64,000 nt of DNA from PCPOR2b sp965220385 (GCA_965220385.1 OZ244825.1:4464001-4528000); one strand, 5' to 3'; counted from the stretch's first letter, positions 26,655-35,839 are shown. The notes: a model not told the origin generated them from the letters alone. Translations and numbers: made by a program.

Positions 26655-27050
26655 ATGGCAAGAATTGCTGGTGTTGATCTACCCCGAACAAAGAGAATCG
26701 ATATCGCCCTGACCTACATTTATGGGATTGGCCGTCATAGCGCATCAAAAATGGTCGAAGATCTCAATATTGACCCCGCCAAAAAGTCCCAAGATCTTGA
26801 TGAATCTGAAATCAGCCGGTTAAGAGAAACCATTAACCAAGATTACAAGGTTGAAGGGGATCTCCGACGCGAAGTCGAGTTGAATGTCAAACGGTTGATG
26901 GATATCAATAGCTATCGTGGGTTACGTCATCGTCGACAGTTGCCAGCACGAGGACAGCGGACGAGCACTAATGCACGGACGCGCAAAGGAAAAGCAAAGA
27001 CCATTTCGGTCGGAAGAAAAGCGAAAGAAGCAGCGCGTAAGGGCGGTTAA
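26655..27050 (+). CDS. rpsM: 30S ribosomal protein S13
   Basis: S13 (131 aa) with ARIAGVDLPRTKRIDIALTYIYGIG and the basic C-terminal tail (QRTSTNARTRKGK). AAGGAGG precedes the ATG. Confidence 0.97.
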   Translation: MARIAGVDLPRTKRIDIALTYIYGIGRHSASKMVEDLNIDPAKKSQDLDESEISRLRETINQDYKVEGDLRREVELNVKRLMDINSYRGLRHRRQLPARGQRTSTNARTRKGKAKTISVGRKAKEAARKGG

Positions 27051-27088
27051 TACCACTTGTGCATTGAGCTTCAGAAAGGAGACTAATT

Positions 27089-27481
27089 TTGCGAGATCCA
27101 GGTTCCTCTAATCGTCCAAGGAGGAGAGAAAGAAAGAATATTTCTGAAGGAATCGCTCATATCCAAGCAACCTTTAATAACACGATCATAACGATCACCG
27201 ACCTCAACGGAAATGCCATCGCTTGGGCAAGTGCAGGTAGTAGCTTTCGAGGTTCTCGGAAATCTACCCCATTTGCTGCCCAGCAAACAGCGGAAACGTG
27301 CGCCAGGAAAGCGATGGAGCACGGTCTGAAACGGGTTGAGGTAAGGGTCAAAGGGCCAGGATCCGGCAGAGAGTCCGCAATTCGATCCCTCTCAGCAGCT
27401 GGATTAGAAATTACTGCAATGAAAGACGTAACCCCAATTCCTCATAACGGCTGTCGACCGCCCAAACGGCGGCGCGTCTAA
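27089..27481 (+). CDS. rpsK: 30S ribosomal protein S11
   Basis: S11 (130 aa) with HIQATFNNTIITITD and the terminal PHNGCRPPKRRRV. TTG start with AAAGGAG upstream. Confidence 0.96.
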   Translation: MRDPGSSNRPRRRERKNISEGIAHIQATFNNTIITITDLNGNAIAWASAGSSFRGSRKSTPFAAQQTAETCARKAMEHGLKRVEVRVKGPGSGRESAIRSLSAAGLEITAMKDVTPIPHNGCRPPKRRRV

Positions 27482-27539
27482 TGTTTGAAAATTGGGATTT
27501 TAAGAAAGGGGGAACTGGTCCTAGTTTAACCAGAAAAGA

Positions 27540-28166
27540 ATGAGCAAATATCTAGGTTCTGTATGTAAATTATGTCGAAGAGAAGGTGAAAAACTCTTTT
27601 TGAAGGGACAACGCTGCGATTCCCCGAAGTGCTCATTTGAGCGTCGTAGTTATCCGCCCGGTCAACACGGTCAGAAACTGCCTAAAGTCAAAGATTACGG
27701 ACGCCAATTACGCACTAAGCAGAAATCGAAGCGCATCTATAGTATTTTAGAAAAACCGTTTAAAAACTACTATACAAAAGCTGCACAACAGAAGGGCGTT
27801 GTAAGAGAGAATTTGCTAACACTGTTGGAACGTCGGTTGGACAACGTCGTTTACCGGCTCGGTTTTGCCAATTCACGCTTGCAGGCTCGACAACTCGTTA
27901 CACATAACCATTTCCTTGTGAACGGAAAAAGAGTTAATATTCCCTCTTACCTGATACAACTTGGCGATGTTATTCAAACACGAGAGAAAAGTCGCAACGT
28001 AGCGGTTATTCAAGAAGCGTTAGAACGTTCTGAACACCGGGGTACACCAGATTGGCTTGAGTTGGATAAAGAGAAACAAGAGGGAGTTGTTAGGACGTTC
28101 CCCAACGTCGAGCAACTCGCCATCGACCTCCAAACACAGTTAATCGTTGAGCTTTACTCCAAATAA
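27540..28166 (+). CDS. rpsD: 30S ribosomal protein S4, zinc-binding form
   Basis: S4 (208 aa) with an N-terminal zinc motif (CKLC, then C26 and C31) and the S4 RNA-binding domain (LLTLLERRLDNVVYRLGFA). The best purine-rich site, AAAGGGGG at 27506-27512, lies 28 nt before the ATG with a small CTGGT/ACCAG hairpin (27515-27533) between, so initiation may depend on folding. The family often represses its own operon. Confidence 0.97.
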   Translation: MSKYLGSVCKLCRREGEKLFLKGQRCDSPKCSFERRSYPPGQHGQKLPKVKDYGRQLRTKQKSKRIYSILEKPFKNYYTKAAQQKGVVRENLLTLLERRLDNVVYRLGFANSRLQARQLVTHNHFLVNGKRVNIPSYLIQLGDVIQTREKSRNVAVIQEALERSEHRGTPDWLELDKEKQEGVVRTFPNVEQLAIDLQTQLIVELYSK

Positions 28167-28194
28167 CACAGCCACTTGTAGGAGGATAAGATAG

Positions 28195-29160
28195 ATGACA
28201 GGGAGGGAAATCACCAAGCCAAAGCACCTCGTTACCGATCTTGATACATTGCAACCGGATTACGGGAAATTTGTTGCTGAACCACTCGAACGAGGATTTG
28301 GAACGACTATTGGTAACTCGCTGCGACGCGTCTTGCTTTCTTCAATCCAAGGTGCCGCCGTGATTGCCGTTGCTATTGATGGGGTAAAGCATGAGTTCTC
28401 GACGCTGGACGGGATGAAAGAAGATGTCACTCAAGTTCTCCTTAACCTTAAGGAGATTCGACTTCGAGTTCATAGCGATGAGATTATCACCTTGGTTTTA
28501 TCCGCAGAAGGCTCCGGTAACATCACAGCAGCAGATATCCAGCCCAACGGACAGGTTGACATCATCAACCCGGACCAACATATTGCAACGCTCGACAAAT
28601 GCGATGGTTTGAATATGGAAATCCAAGTCTGTGGAGGCAGAGGATACGAGTTCGGGGAAGAACATCTAGACCATAGTCAACAAATCGGAATTATCCCGGT
28701 CGATTCTAAGTTTTCGCCAGTCAGAAAAGTCAATTTCTTGGTTGAAGAAACACGGGTCGGACACATGACAAACTATGACCGGCTGATCTTAGAAGTGTGG
28801 ACAGATGCGAGTATCACCCCAAAAGAAGCAGTCACACAAGCCTCGGACATCCTGCTAGATCAATTTAGGCTCTTTAGCGATTTCGATGAAACCTACGTGG
28901 AACCGGTCGAGGAAATTGACGAAGAAGAACTTCAGCGCGAGAAATGGCTATCAAAGCCTGTCGCTGAACTTGAACTTTCAGTGCGATCTGCCAACTGTCT
29001 GGAAGCTGCAGAGATCACAACTATCCGAGACCTCGTGGTCAAGACTGAACAAGAAATGTTGAAATTTCGGAATTTCGGTAGAAAATCCCTGAACGAGATT
29101 AAGGACATCCTTTCGGAGATGGGCCTCTCTTTAGGAATGACCCTTGGCAATGATGAGTGA
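28195..29160 (+). CDS. rpoA: RNA polymerase alpha subunit
   Basis: A 321-residue alpha subunit. The N-terminal domain has the EPLERGFGTTIGNSLRRVLLSS dimerisation motif. The C-terminal domain is intact with helix-hairpin-helix elements (SANCLEAAEITTIRDLV, RNFGRKSLNEIKDIL), so UP-element and activator contacts are possible. AGGAGGA precedes the ATG. Confidence 0.98.
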   Translation: MTGREITKPKHLVTDLDTLQPDYGKFVAEPLERGFGTTIGNSLRRVLLSSIQGAAVIAVAIDGVKHEFSTLDGMKEDVTQVLLNLKEIRLRVHSDEIITLVLSAEGSGNITAADIQPNGQVDIINPDQHIATLDKCDGLNMEIQVCGGRGYEFGEEHLDHSQQIGIIPVDSKFSPVRKVNFLVEETRVGHMTNYDRLILEVWTDASITPKEAVTQASDILLDQFRLFSDFDETYVEPVEEIDEEELQREKWLSKPVAELELSVRSANCLEAAEITTIRDLVVKTEQEMLKFRNFGRKSLNEIKDILSEMGLSLGMTLGNDE

Positions 29161-29186
29161 ATTGCCCAAAAATAGAATATTGAAAA

Positions 29187-29203
29187 TCCCGATCGATCGG
29201 GGA
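29187..29203. repeat. CCCGAT/ATCGGG palindrome at the rplQ ribosome binding site
   Basis: Arms TCCCGAT (29187-29193) and ATCGGG (29196-29201). The right arm runs into GGGGAGG, the ribosome binding site of rplQ, so a hairpin could cover it. Confidence 0.65.
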
Positions 29204-29215
29204 GGATGAATAGTC

Positions 29216-29569
29216 ATGCGTCACCGGAAAATGGGAAGGAAACTTGGAAGAACAAGCGGGCATCGCAAAGCATTGTTCAGCAACCAAGCCACCGCACTAT
29301 TTGAACACGAACAGATTCGAACGACCTTGCCAAAGTGCAAAGAACTAAGGCGAGTCGCTGAAAAACTGATCACCCTCGCCAAACGAGGCGATCTACATGC
29401 ACGCCGTCAGGCCGCTAAGGTTATTCACGACCACCACATTTTGCAAAAATTGTTCGACGATCTTGGTCCCCGTTATCAAGATCGTAATGGCGGATATACC
29501 CGTATCATCAGAGGCGAACTGAGACGTAGCGACGCCGCTCAGATGGCGTATATTCAGTTGGTAGAATAG
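29216..29569 (+). CDS. rplQ: 50S ribosomal protein L17
   Basis: L17 (117 aa), the last gene of the cluster, with MRHRKMGRKLGRTSGHRKAL. GGGGAGG upstream overlaps a palindrome. A strong terminator follows. Confidence 0.97.
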   Translation: MRHRKMGRKLGRTSGHRKALFSNQATALFEHEQIRTTLPKCKELRRVAEKLITLAKRGDLHARRQAAKVIHDHHILQKLFDDLGPRYQDRNGGYTRIIRGELRRSDAAQMAYIQLVE

Positions 29570-29590
29570 TGCAAATATCCATAAAAGCAT

Positions 29591-29628
29591 AAAAAAGGCG
29601 CTGATTTTCAGTCAGCGCCTTTTTTTGT
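29591..29628. terminator. Bidirectional intrinsic terminator
   Basis: AGGCGCTGA and TCAGCGCCT arms around a 7-nt loop, with A6 on the left and T7 on the right. It ends the ribosomal cluster and can also serve the convergent minus-strand gene at 29694. Confidence 0.92.
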
Positions 29629-29693
29629 TTCTCGACTCGGGCTATACCACAGCCCGATAGAGCCGCTCTAATTGTCACCCATCACAGCAACCC

Positions 29694-30980
29694 TCAATAT
29701 CGATATCCCGCAGACACAAACACCCGGTTGGCAGTTTGACTTTCTGTGAGCGAGTTGCTTGATTGCTCCCATGAACCTCGCATGTAGGCAATATCAATTT
29801 TGACAATCCGATCGAAGACCTTGCCAATCCCAATCGTCAGAAAGTCTCGGTCACTGTCTATCTCCCTATCTTGGAACGGAATTGGATCCCGGAAGTAACC
29901 GATGCGCACACTGGTTTCGATAACCGGTATACGATACTCCGCACCGACACGGACCTGTATAGTACCATCATAATACCGATTGAAGTTGTTCTGTGCATCT
30001 TCTGCCGGCAGCGGGTCATATTCGGTTTGTGTCCAGTCCGTAAACTGGACGTCGCCGGCTAATGTCACGCGTTTCTCTAAGAGTTTAATAGCAACACCGC
30101 CGCCAAACTGAAATGGACGTTCGATATCAAATAAGATTGATCCGTCATCACCTTCCACACTCTCGTCACCATCGTCGAATTCCACGATCGTCTGTTGCTC
30201 CCACAACTCGCTGACCTCAAGGTCCACCGGCAGTGTAACAGTTCCACCGAGCGTGACATTTTCCCCAGCGAAGGCAAGCACGCCTATCCTACCGCCAAGA
30301 CCTGAATACTCCCTGTCTATGGTATCGTGATAAGCGAAACTCTCTACCTCTGGGTCAATGCTATTAATGTCTCCCGCTTCACTGTCCAACTCATAGAGAC
30401 TTGAGCCGTGCCAAAAGTCTATTGAGCCACCAAGTAAGATATTTTCTGAGATAAAGACACCCGTCCCCAAACTCCAGATACCCATGCCACCGCTGTTGGA
30501 GGTTATCTCATTCACATTAAATCCGCTAAACACCGAATCGTCTGACGGATCCACCCCTCGAATGGCGATCTCGGAATCAAAATTTTGAGGACGATTATAT
30601 CCGAGCGCGAGCGCAATGCCACCACGAGTTGCGTATAGAGGATAGACCAACCCAATCGAGTTCGGTCGAGTCTGTGATCCTTCAGCGTCCGCCGTACGAC
30701 CGCGGGTGAACTTCGTTTCTGCATCCCGTTCGCTGTGTGCCAGGCCGCCATACAACTCAAACTTTCTAATCTGAGCAAGCCCCGCCGGGTTCCAATACAG
30801 CGCCGTAAAATCATCTGCAACACCAAGAAATGCGCCGCCCATCCCCATTGTCCTTGCGCCGAGACCGAAGGTATTACCAATGGCAATCTCCTCTACCTGT
30901 GCAACTCCAATTCTGCTCCCAAACACAAAGCAAGTGAGCATCAACGCCAAAACAGTGGCGGTTTTCACTAATCTTCTCAT
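29694..30980 (-). CDS. Outer-membrane beta-barrel protein (OmpP1/FadL/PorV-like)
   Basis: A 428-residue protein with a signal peptide (TATVLALMLTCFVFGSRIGVAQ). The N-terminal mature motif GLGARTMGMGGAFLGVADDFTALYWNPAGLAQI is diagnostic of the PorV/OmpP1 group. The rest alternates aromatic beta strands and ends in a C-terminal Tyr, as barrel proteins do. It probably sits in the outer membrane as a channel or secretion-system shuttle. GGAGGTAATAG precedes the ATG at 30980; a longer frame would overlap the upstream gene. It is 7 nt downstream of the Tyr-rich lipoprotein gene, likely one operon. Confidence 0.85.
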   Translation of the reverse strand: MRRLVKTATVLALMLTCFVFGSRIGVAQVEEIAIGNTFGLGARTMGMGGAFLGVADDFTALYWNPAGLAQIRKFELYGGLAHSERDAETKFTRGRTADAEGSQTRPNSIGLVYPLYATRGGIALALGYNRPQNFDSEIAIRGVDPSDDSVFSGFNVNEITSNSGGMGIWSLGTGVFISENILLGGSIDFWHGSSLYELDSEAGDINSIDPEVESFAYHDTIDREYSGLGGRIGVLAFAGENVTLGGTVTLPVDLEVSELWEQQTIVEFDDGDESVEGDDGSILFDIERPFQFGGGVAIKLLEKRVTLAGDVQFTDWTQTEYDPLPAEDAQNNFNRYYDGTIQVRVGAEYRIPVIETSVRIGYFRDPIPFQDREIDSDRDFLTIGIGKVFDRIVKIDIAYMRGSWEQSSNSLTESQTANRVFVSAGYRY

Positions 30981-30987
30981 TGGACTA

Positions 30988-31626
30988 TTACCTCCTTCTG
31001 GACCTTCGGGACCTGTCGCGCCGTGACTCAGACGAACCACGAGCGGGCGTTTTATTCTCTTCATCTTTCCTCAACGATCTATCCGGACGTCCTGAAGACG
31101 GGTGGCGGGATCTGACGCCTCGATAGCTTTGCGAGCGTCGCTTACCAAAGTTCAAATCGCTAATTCTGGAAGTCCGCTGTGGATAACGATATCGATAGGG
31201 ACGATACCCATGATAGCGATATGATCCATAGTAGGAATGATATGGATAGTAGGAGTATCCGTAATAGGGATAAAGGGGATGATAGCCACCATAGTAGTAT
31301 GGATAAACGGGATAGTAGTCGTAGTAATCGTAGGAGTAAGACCGATAATAACGGTCAGAATAACTGTAGCTCGGCTTACGACGTCCGTAGTACCCTTCAT
31401 CGTCCACTTCGGAGGGGTCCCCTTCCGCTTCAACTTCTCCTTGCTGCTCCTGTCCGGGGACCACCTTTTCGTCCCCATCTGCGGGTTGGTGCGCGTCTTG
31501 AGGACGATAGGAGGCTTCTCGGGTTGAAAGGGGCGTCTCGTAGTAACCAATCTGTGTGTAACACCCTGCGAAAGCAATCACTGCCAGCAAGGATGCAATC
31601 GAGAAAACGAATCTGTTCACGGTCAT
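30988..31626 (-). CDS. Tyr-rich putative lipoprotein
   Basis: About 212 residues. The signal peptide (FSIASLLAVIAFAGC) ends in a lipobox Cys. The centre (roughly residues 85-150) is a low-complexity tract of Tyr, Pro, Ser and Gly (YYPVYPYYYGGYHPLYP-like), and the last 60 residues are Arg/Ser-rich. I know no function. Tyr/Gly-rich surface proteins can be adhesive or structural. The start may be the ATG at 31626 or the GTG at 31620; AAGGAAGG lies just upstream of both. Confidence 0.65.
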   Translation of the reverse strand: MTVNRFVFSIASLLAVIAFAGCYTQIGYYETPLSTREASYRPQDAHQPADGDEKVVPGQEQQGEVEAEGDPSEVDDEGYYGRRKPSYSYSDRYYRSYSYDYYDYYPVYPYYYGGYHPLYPYYGYSYYPYHSYYGSYRYHGYRPYRYRYPQRTSRISDLNFGKRRSQSYRGVRSRHPSSGRPDRSLRKDEENKTPARGSSESRRDRSRRSRRR

Positions 31627-31995
31627 CCTTCCTTTCCATAAATTGTTCATAGGTCGACCTAACGATATGTGTTGAGTATATCATATAGCACATACCCGCT
31701 GCCAAGCGAAAAGTCATAATCCCTTAAATCCGCGATCTGACCGTTATAGATTGTGATTGACAGATGCGCCAAGTTATCATAGAATCTCGCTTAGCAATGA
31801 TGTGTCTCTTATAAGCAATTAAGATGCCACAATTCATCCGTACTGAAACAAGGCAGAATTCCCACAAACTATCTAATCTAACTGTAGCAAACATAAGTTG
31901 AACTAAAAAATTGTGGCAACAATGATACAACTTTATATCGTAAGTGCTACATGAAACTGTATTCACATCAGCATACAACATAAAAGGATATTACG
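31627..31995. other. AT-rich divergent intergenic region
   Basis: About 370 bp between the minus-strand lipoprotein gene and the plus-strand creatininase-family gene. It is AT-rich and must hold promoters for both directions, but I see no clear consensus pair, no RNA gene and no credible open frame. Confidence 0.4.
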
Positions 31996-32892
31996 ATGAA
32001 AAGAGAAGTGCGCTGGGAACGGATGTTCCCCGACGAACTGGAAGCCGCGTTTGAGGAATGTCCCATCGTCTATTTCTGCTACGGCTTGTGCGAACCCCAC
32101 GGTCCCCAGAACGCAGTCGGACTCGACGCTTTGAAAGCGCATGCGATTGCGTGCCGAACAGCCCATGAGCACGGCGGTATCGTTGCGCCGCCCGATTACT
32201 GGCATATCCACGAACACGGCGGCTATGCACTCTGGGCAAATCGGACTGTCGGAGAGGTGCGCCCGTGGCTGACCGCAATGCCTGCGTGGATGCATTTCAA
32301 GAATATCTGCTATCATGTTCGGGCAGCGGATGCCATGGGATTTCATGCCGCCCTCCTTTTGACAGGACATTACGGTCCGAATTGGAAAGACCTCAAAACG
32401 CTGCTTGAAATCCTCCAACCGCATTTTGATATGCAGCTATACGGTCTGCCCGATTTCGAGGCGAATCAGCCCGGCTTCGATCATGATGGCAACAGCGGCG
32501 GAGATCACGCCGGCAAAGTTGAAACTTCGCTGCTCTGGGCACTGGAACCTGATTGCGTCGATGTCTCGCGCCTACCAGCGTTGGACGCACCGGGACCCCA
32601 CTTTGCTATGGGACCAACCGCCCACGAATCGGATCGCCAAGTGGGCGAACGAATGGTCGCCGATGAAGTCCGGTGGCTCGGTGCCAAAGCAAAGGAACTG
32701 CTCGATACCTATACCGAACCATCGTCAGGACGTCAACCCCTCACCTTCGATCAGATTGAAGATATCTGGGAACGCGATGTTCGTCCACAACTGAAGGGCT
32801 TTGAAAGTATGCAAAGCAGCTGGAGCGATGATGATGGACCGTCTCAAGATTCCCGCTGGTATGCCCAATGGCGTGTACCGGATCGTGGATAG
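31996..32892 (+). CDS. Creatininase-family amidohydrolase
   Basis: A 298-residue metal-dependent amidohydrolase. The di-metal set fits: E33-P-H35-G, D44, H125 in LLTGHYGPN, and the H171-A-G-K-V-E176 motif near residue 173. The family opens cyclic amides such as creatinine, N-formyl amides or pyrrolopterin-like rings, so the substrate is open. AAAAGGATAT upstream is a weak binding site. Start of a tight operon with a PhyH oxygenase (21 nt gap) and an FAD amine oxidase. Confidence 0.85.
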   Translation: MKREVRWERMFPDELEAAFEECPIVYFCYGLCEPHGPQNAVGLDALKAHAIACRTAHEHGGIVAPPDYWHIHEHGGYALWANRTVGEVRPWLTAMPAWMHFKNICYHVRAADAMGFHAALLLTGHYGPNWKDLKTLLEILQPHFDMQLYGLPDFEANQPGFDHDGNSGGDHAGKVETSLLWALEPDCVDVSRLPALDAPGPHFAMGPTAHESDRQVGERMVADEVRWLGAKAKELLDTYTEPSSGRQPLTFDQIEDIWERDVRPQLKGFESMQSSWSDDDGPSQDSRWYAQWRVPDRG

Positions 32893-32913
32893 GTACGTGA
32901 AAGGAGCGGAAAA

Positions 32914-33672
32914 ATGTCTCTCACCGAAGCACAAATCAAGGCTTACGAGGTAGAAGGCTTCGTTCCAAAAGTTCAAATTTCAAACGAAACTGAAGCCGCC
33001 CAACATCGGGGGTTGTTCGACGAATTAGAAGCCAAACTAGGGCGCGAGGAATGTCATCTCGGGTTAGTCGACCGACATTTTGAGGAAGAGTTCATCTGGG
33101 AGATTGCAACCCACCCAAAGATTCTCGACTGTATCGAAGCCTTGATAGGCCCCGATGTTATGATGATATCAAGCCACTTCTTCTGCAAATATGGACCAGA
33201 CGAAAAAAAGTTTGTCGCATGGCACCAGGATGTAACCTATTGGGGACTTGAGCCGCCCGAAGCGATTACCGCGTGGTATGCAATTGACGATAGCGACTGC
33301 GAGAACGGTTGCATGCGTGTAATTCCTAGCACCCACCGCCCCGGTATTCGAGACCACGGGAAATCTGGGCAGGAGGGAAATCTGTTGAGTATCGATCAGG
33401 AAGTGCCGGTCAGCGAGGACGAGGAGCAGAACGCCGTAGATCTGGTTCTAAAAGCGGGCGAAATCTCAATCCATCACGGCACATTAATTCATGGCAGCCT
33501 GCCCAATCAATCGACACGGCGACGCTGCGGCTTGACAGTCCGCTACGTTCCCACTTGGGTCAAGCAGGTTGAGCAGAACTCGCTGGGACGTAACTGGTCG
33601 GCAATTCTGTTGCGAGGCGAAAACAGAGAGAAGAATTTTGATGAACTCCCCAAACCATTCCCGATGAAGTAA
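32914..33672 (+). CDS. Phytanoyl-CoA dioxygenase (PhyH) family protein
   Basis: A 252-residue Fe(II)/2-oxoglutarate oxygenase with H104-Q-D106 (AWHQDVTYWG), distal H193 (LIHGSLPNQS) and the NGCMRVIPSTH loop. AAAGGAG precedes the ATG. It sits between a creatininase-like gene and an amine oxidase, so oxidation of an N-methylated or cyclic amine-type substrate is an inference from context. Confidence 0.88.
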   Translation: MSLTEAQIKAYEVEGFVPKVQISNETEAAQHRGLFDELEAKLGREECHLGLVDRHFEEEFIWEIATHPKILDCIEALIGPDVMMISSHFFCKYGPDEKKFVAWHQDVTYWGLEPPEAITAWYAIDDSDCENGCMRVIPSTHRPGIRDHGKSGQEGNLLSIDQEVPVSEDEEQNAVDLVLKAGEISIHHGTLIHGSLPNQSTRRRCGLTVRYVPTWVKQVEQNSLGRNWSAILLRGENREKNFDELPKPFPMK

Positions 33673-33695
33673 CTGATTAACAAAGGACAAAAGAA

Positions 33696-34814
33696 ATGTA
33701 TGATGCCATTGTTATCGGGGCAGGGGTAATGGGCAGCGCGACAGCCTACTGTCTCGCCAAAACAGGGGCACGCACACTGGTGTTGGAACAGTTCTCCCGC
33801 GGGCATACCTTCGGCAGTTCTCACGGAGACAACCGTATCATCCGCCTGATCTACGAGAAGCAGTTCTATACAGAATTGATGAAGCACGCCTATGCGGAAT
33901 GGCGTGAAGTGGAGAAGGAATCGGGGAAGGATCTGCTGTTCACCACCGGCAGTGTGGTAATCGGACCGGAAGGACACGAATATCTCCACGATATGGGTGT
34001 GAGCCTCGAAGCTGCCGGCGTCGAATCCGAATGGTGGGACCAACGACAACTAGCAGAACGCTTCCCACAATTTAGGATCGAAGATGGAATGGACGCTCTG
34101 TGGCAGAAGGATACCGGTTTCCTGTACGCTTCAGCGTGTGTTTTAACCTACTTGCAACTCGCCGAAGCACACGGAGCAGAAGTACGGGAGGATACGCCGA
34201 TAACAGAGATTAATTGGCAGGGGACGCATCCCGAAGTGATTACAAAAGGGGAACGCTTTCAAGGAAAAAAAGTGGTTGTTACCGCGGGGGCGTGGACCGG
34301 ACAGATCCTCAATGAACTGAACCTCCCTCTAACCGTCACCCGGCAACAGGTTGTGTACTACCGACCAACCGATGCGAGTCTGTTCCAGCGAGGTAGATTC
34401 CCAATTTTCCTCGATGTAACATGGGATGAGGTCCTGTACGGATTTCCCGTGTTTGGACGTGAGGGCGTGAAGATTGCGCGGCACGGTATGGGGCAGTCGG
34501 TGTCTCCCGATACGTGTGACCGCACGCCCGACCCCAACTACATCGAGCACCTCCGCTCTTTCCTGCGTGAGCGTATCCCCGATGCTGCCGGCGAAGCACT
34601 TTTCGCGCAGGTCTGTCTCTACACAGAAACGCCCGACGAGGATTTTATCATCGACACACACCCGGATTGTGCGAACCTTGTCTTAGCAACCGGATTCTCC
34701 GGGCACGGCTTCAAGTTCGCCAGCCTCGTCGGACGTATACTTTCGGAAATGGCGCTTGAGGGAACAACAGGTTTCGACATCAGTCCATTCCAGCTGGCGC
34801 GTTTTGAGCAATAG
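33696..34814 (+). CDS. FAD-dependent amine oxidase, monomeric sarcosine oxidase / N-methyltryptophan oxidase-like
   Basis: A 372-residue flavoprotein with the dinucleotide-binding motif GAGVMG (8-13) and the family's SSHGDNRIIRLIYE. C307, in VCLYTETPDEDFIID, is at the position of the Cys that binds FAD covalently in monomeric sarcosine oxidase. The family oxidises N-methyl amino acids to formaldehyde and H2O2. AAAGGA precedes the ATG. Third gene of the operon; ends 38 nt before a convergent gene. Confidence 0.88.
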   Translation: MYDAIVIGAGVMGSATAYCLAKTGARTLVLEQFSRGHTFGSSHGDNRIIRLIYEKQFYTELMKHAYAEWREVEKESGKDLLFTTGSVVIGPEGHEYLHDMGVSLEAAGVESEWWDQRQLAERFPQFRIEDGMDALWQKDTGFLYASACVLTYLQLAEAHGAEVREDTPITEINWQGTHPEVITKGERFQGKKVVVTAGAWTGQILNELNLPLTVTRQQVVYYRPTDASLFQRGRFPIFLDVTWDEVLYGFPVFGREGVKIARHGMGQSVSPDTCDRTPDPNYIEHLRSFLRERIPDAAGEALFAQVCLYTETPDEDFIIDTHPDCANLVLATGFSGHGFKFASLVGRILSEMALEGTTGFDISPFQLARFEQ

Positions 34815-34852
34815 ACGACCAAGCCATCTGCCCGTCAAGCTTTTCTCTCGAA

Positions 34853-35839
34853 TCAGTTCGCACTCCAGTTGGGTGTCTGAATGGTATCAGCGATGGCAAA
34901 TGCCCTCTGAAGCTCAGATTCAGTAAGCGGCGGCACATCAATAGCAGCCACATTTTGTTCAATCTGCTGCATCGTTTTCGCGCCTGCGATGACGCAAGAG
35001 GTGCCGGGGTGGTCAAGCGTAAAACGGAGCGCTGCTTGAACCATTGTACGCCCGGTGTTTTCTGCGAGGAAACCGAGCGCCGGCAATTTCTTGAAGGCAT
35101 CAATTGATCCCGGCCGATTGAAACGCTCGTGACGTATATCCTCCTTCGGAACCTCGCTGCTCTGGAAATATTTGCCCGTCAACATCCCCTTCGCCAACGG
35201 AACGCGGATGAGCGTGCCAATGCTTTCCTCCTTCGCAAAATGAAGCAGGTCGTCTGCATCGCGTTCAAGCAGATTGTAGCCAATTTGCAGCAGGTGAATC
35301 TCGCCCAACCCGCGAAGCCTATCAATCGCTTCCCGATCGTTGGTTGAAACACCGTACCAACGGATCTTGCCCTCATCCCGCAACCTTGCCAATGTGTCCA
35401 TGACAGCCGGCATCGCGCCTTCCAGCGGAATGGCATGAAGCTGATAGATGTCAATATAATCTGTATCCAACCGCTTCAGACTCCCTTCCACCGCTTCAAC
35501 GATTCGCTTCTCCGCCTGCGTCGGCAGATCCGGATCGTTCGCGTCCAAGCCGCTGTTTGGGCTAACCTTGGTGGCGATAATCCATTTATCCCGCCTCCCC
35601 TGCAACGCCTGTCCGACGATCTCCTCACTGTGCCCCGCACCGTAACTCTCCGCGGAATCAATCAGGTTCACACCAAGTTCTTCTGCGCGATGGATGAGTG
35701 CGATCGACTGCTGCTCGTCGGTTCCTGTCCAACCCGTCCGTGTACCATCTGCCTGTTGTCTTACCCCAGAGATCGGAAACGCCCCTATCCCAATCTCTGA
35801 AACTTCGAGTCCTGTTTGTCCAAATGTTCGATATTTCAT
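34853..35839 (-). CDS. Aldo/keto reductase
   Basis: A 328-residue TIM-barrel NAD(P)H oxidoreductase with the tetrad D61, Y66, K91 and H135 and the N-terminal MKYRTFGQTGLEVSEIGIGAF. It belongs to the broad AKR group with many aldehyde, ketone or sugar substrates. GGAGGGG (5 nt before) supports the ATG at 35839; a longer frame lacks support. Confidence 0.9.
   Translation of the reverse strand: MKYRTFGQTGLEVSEIGIGAFPISGVRQQADGTRTGWTGTDEQQSIALIHRAEELGVNLIDSAESYGAGHSEEIVGQALQGRRDKWIIATKVSPNSGLDANDPDLPTQAEKRIVEAVEGSLKRLDTDYIDIYQLHAIPLEGAMPAVMDTLARLRDEGKIRWYGVSTNDREAIDRLRGLGEIHLLQIGYNLLERDADDLLHFAKEESIGTLIRVPLAKGMLTGKYFQSSEVPKEDIRHERFNRPGSIDAFKKLPALGFLAENTGRTMVQAALRFTLDHPGTSCVIAGAKTMQQIEQNVAAIDVPPLTESELQRAFAIADTIQTPNWSAN

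Noticed and set aside
31152..31652. Repetitive frames on both strands within the Tyr-rich lipoprotein gene
   Set aside because: They reflect the low-complexity DNA of the real gene and lack start signals.
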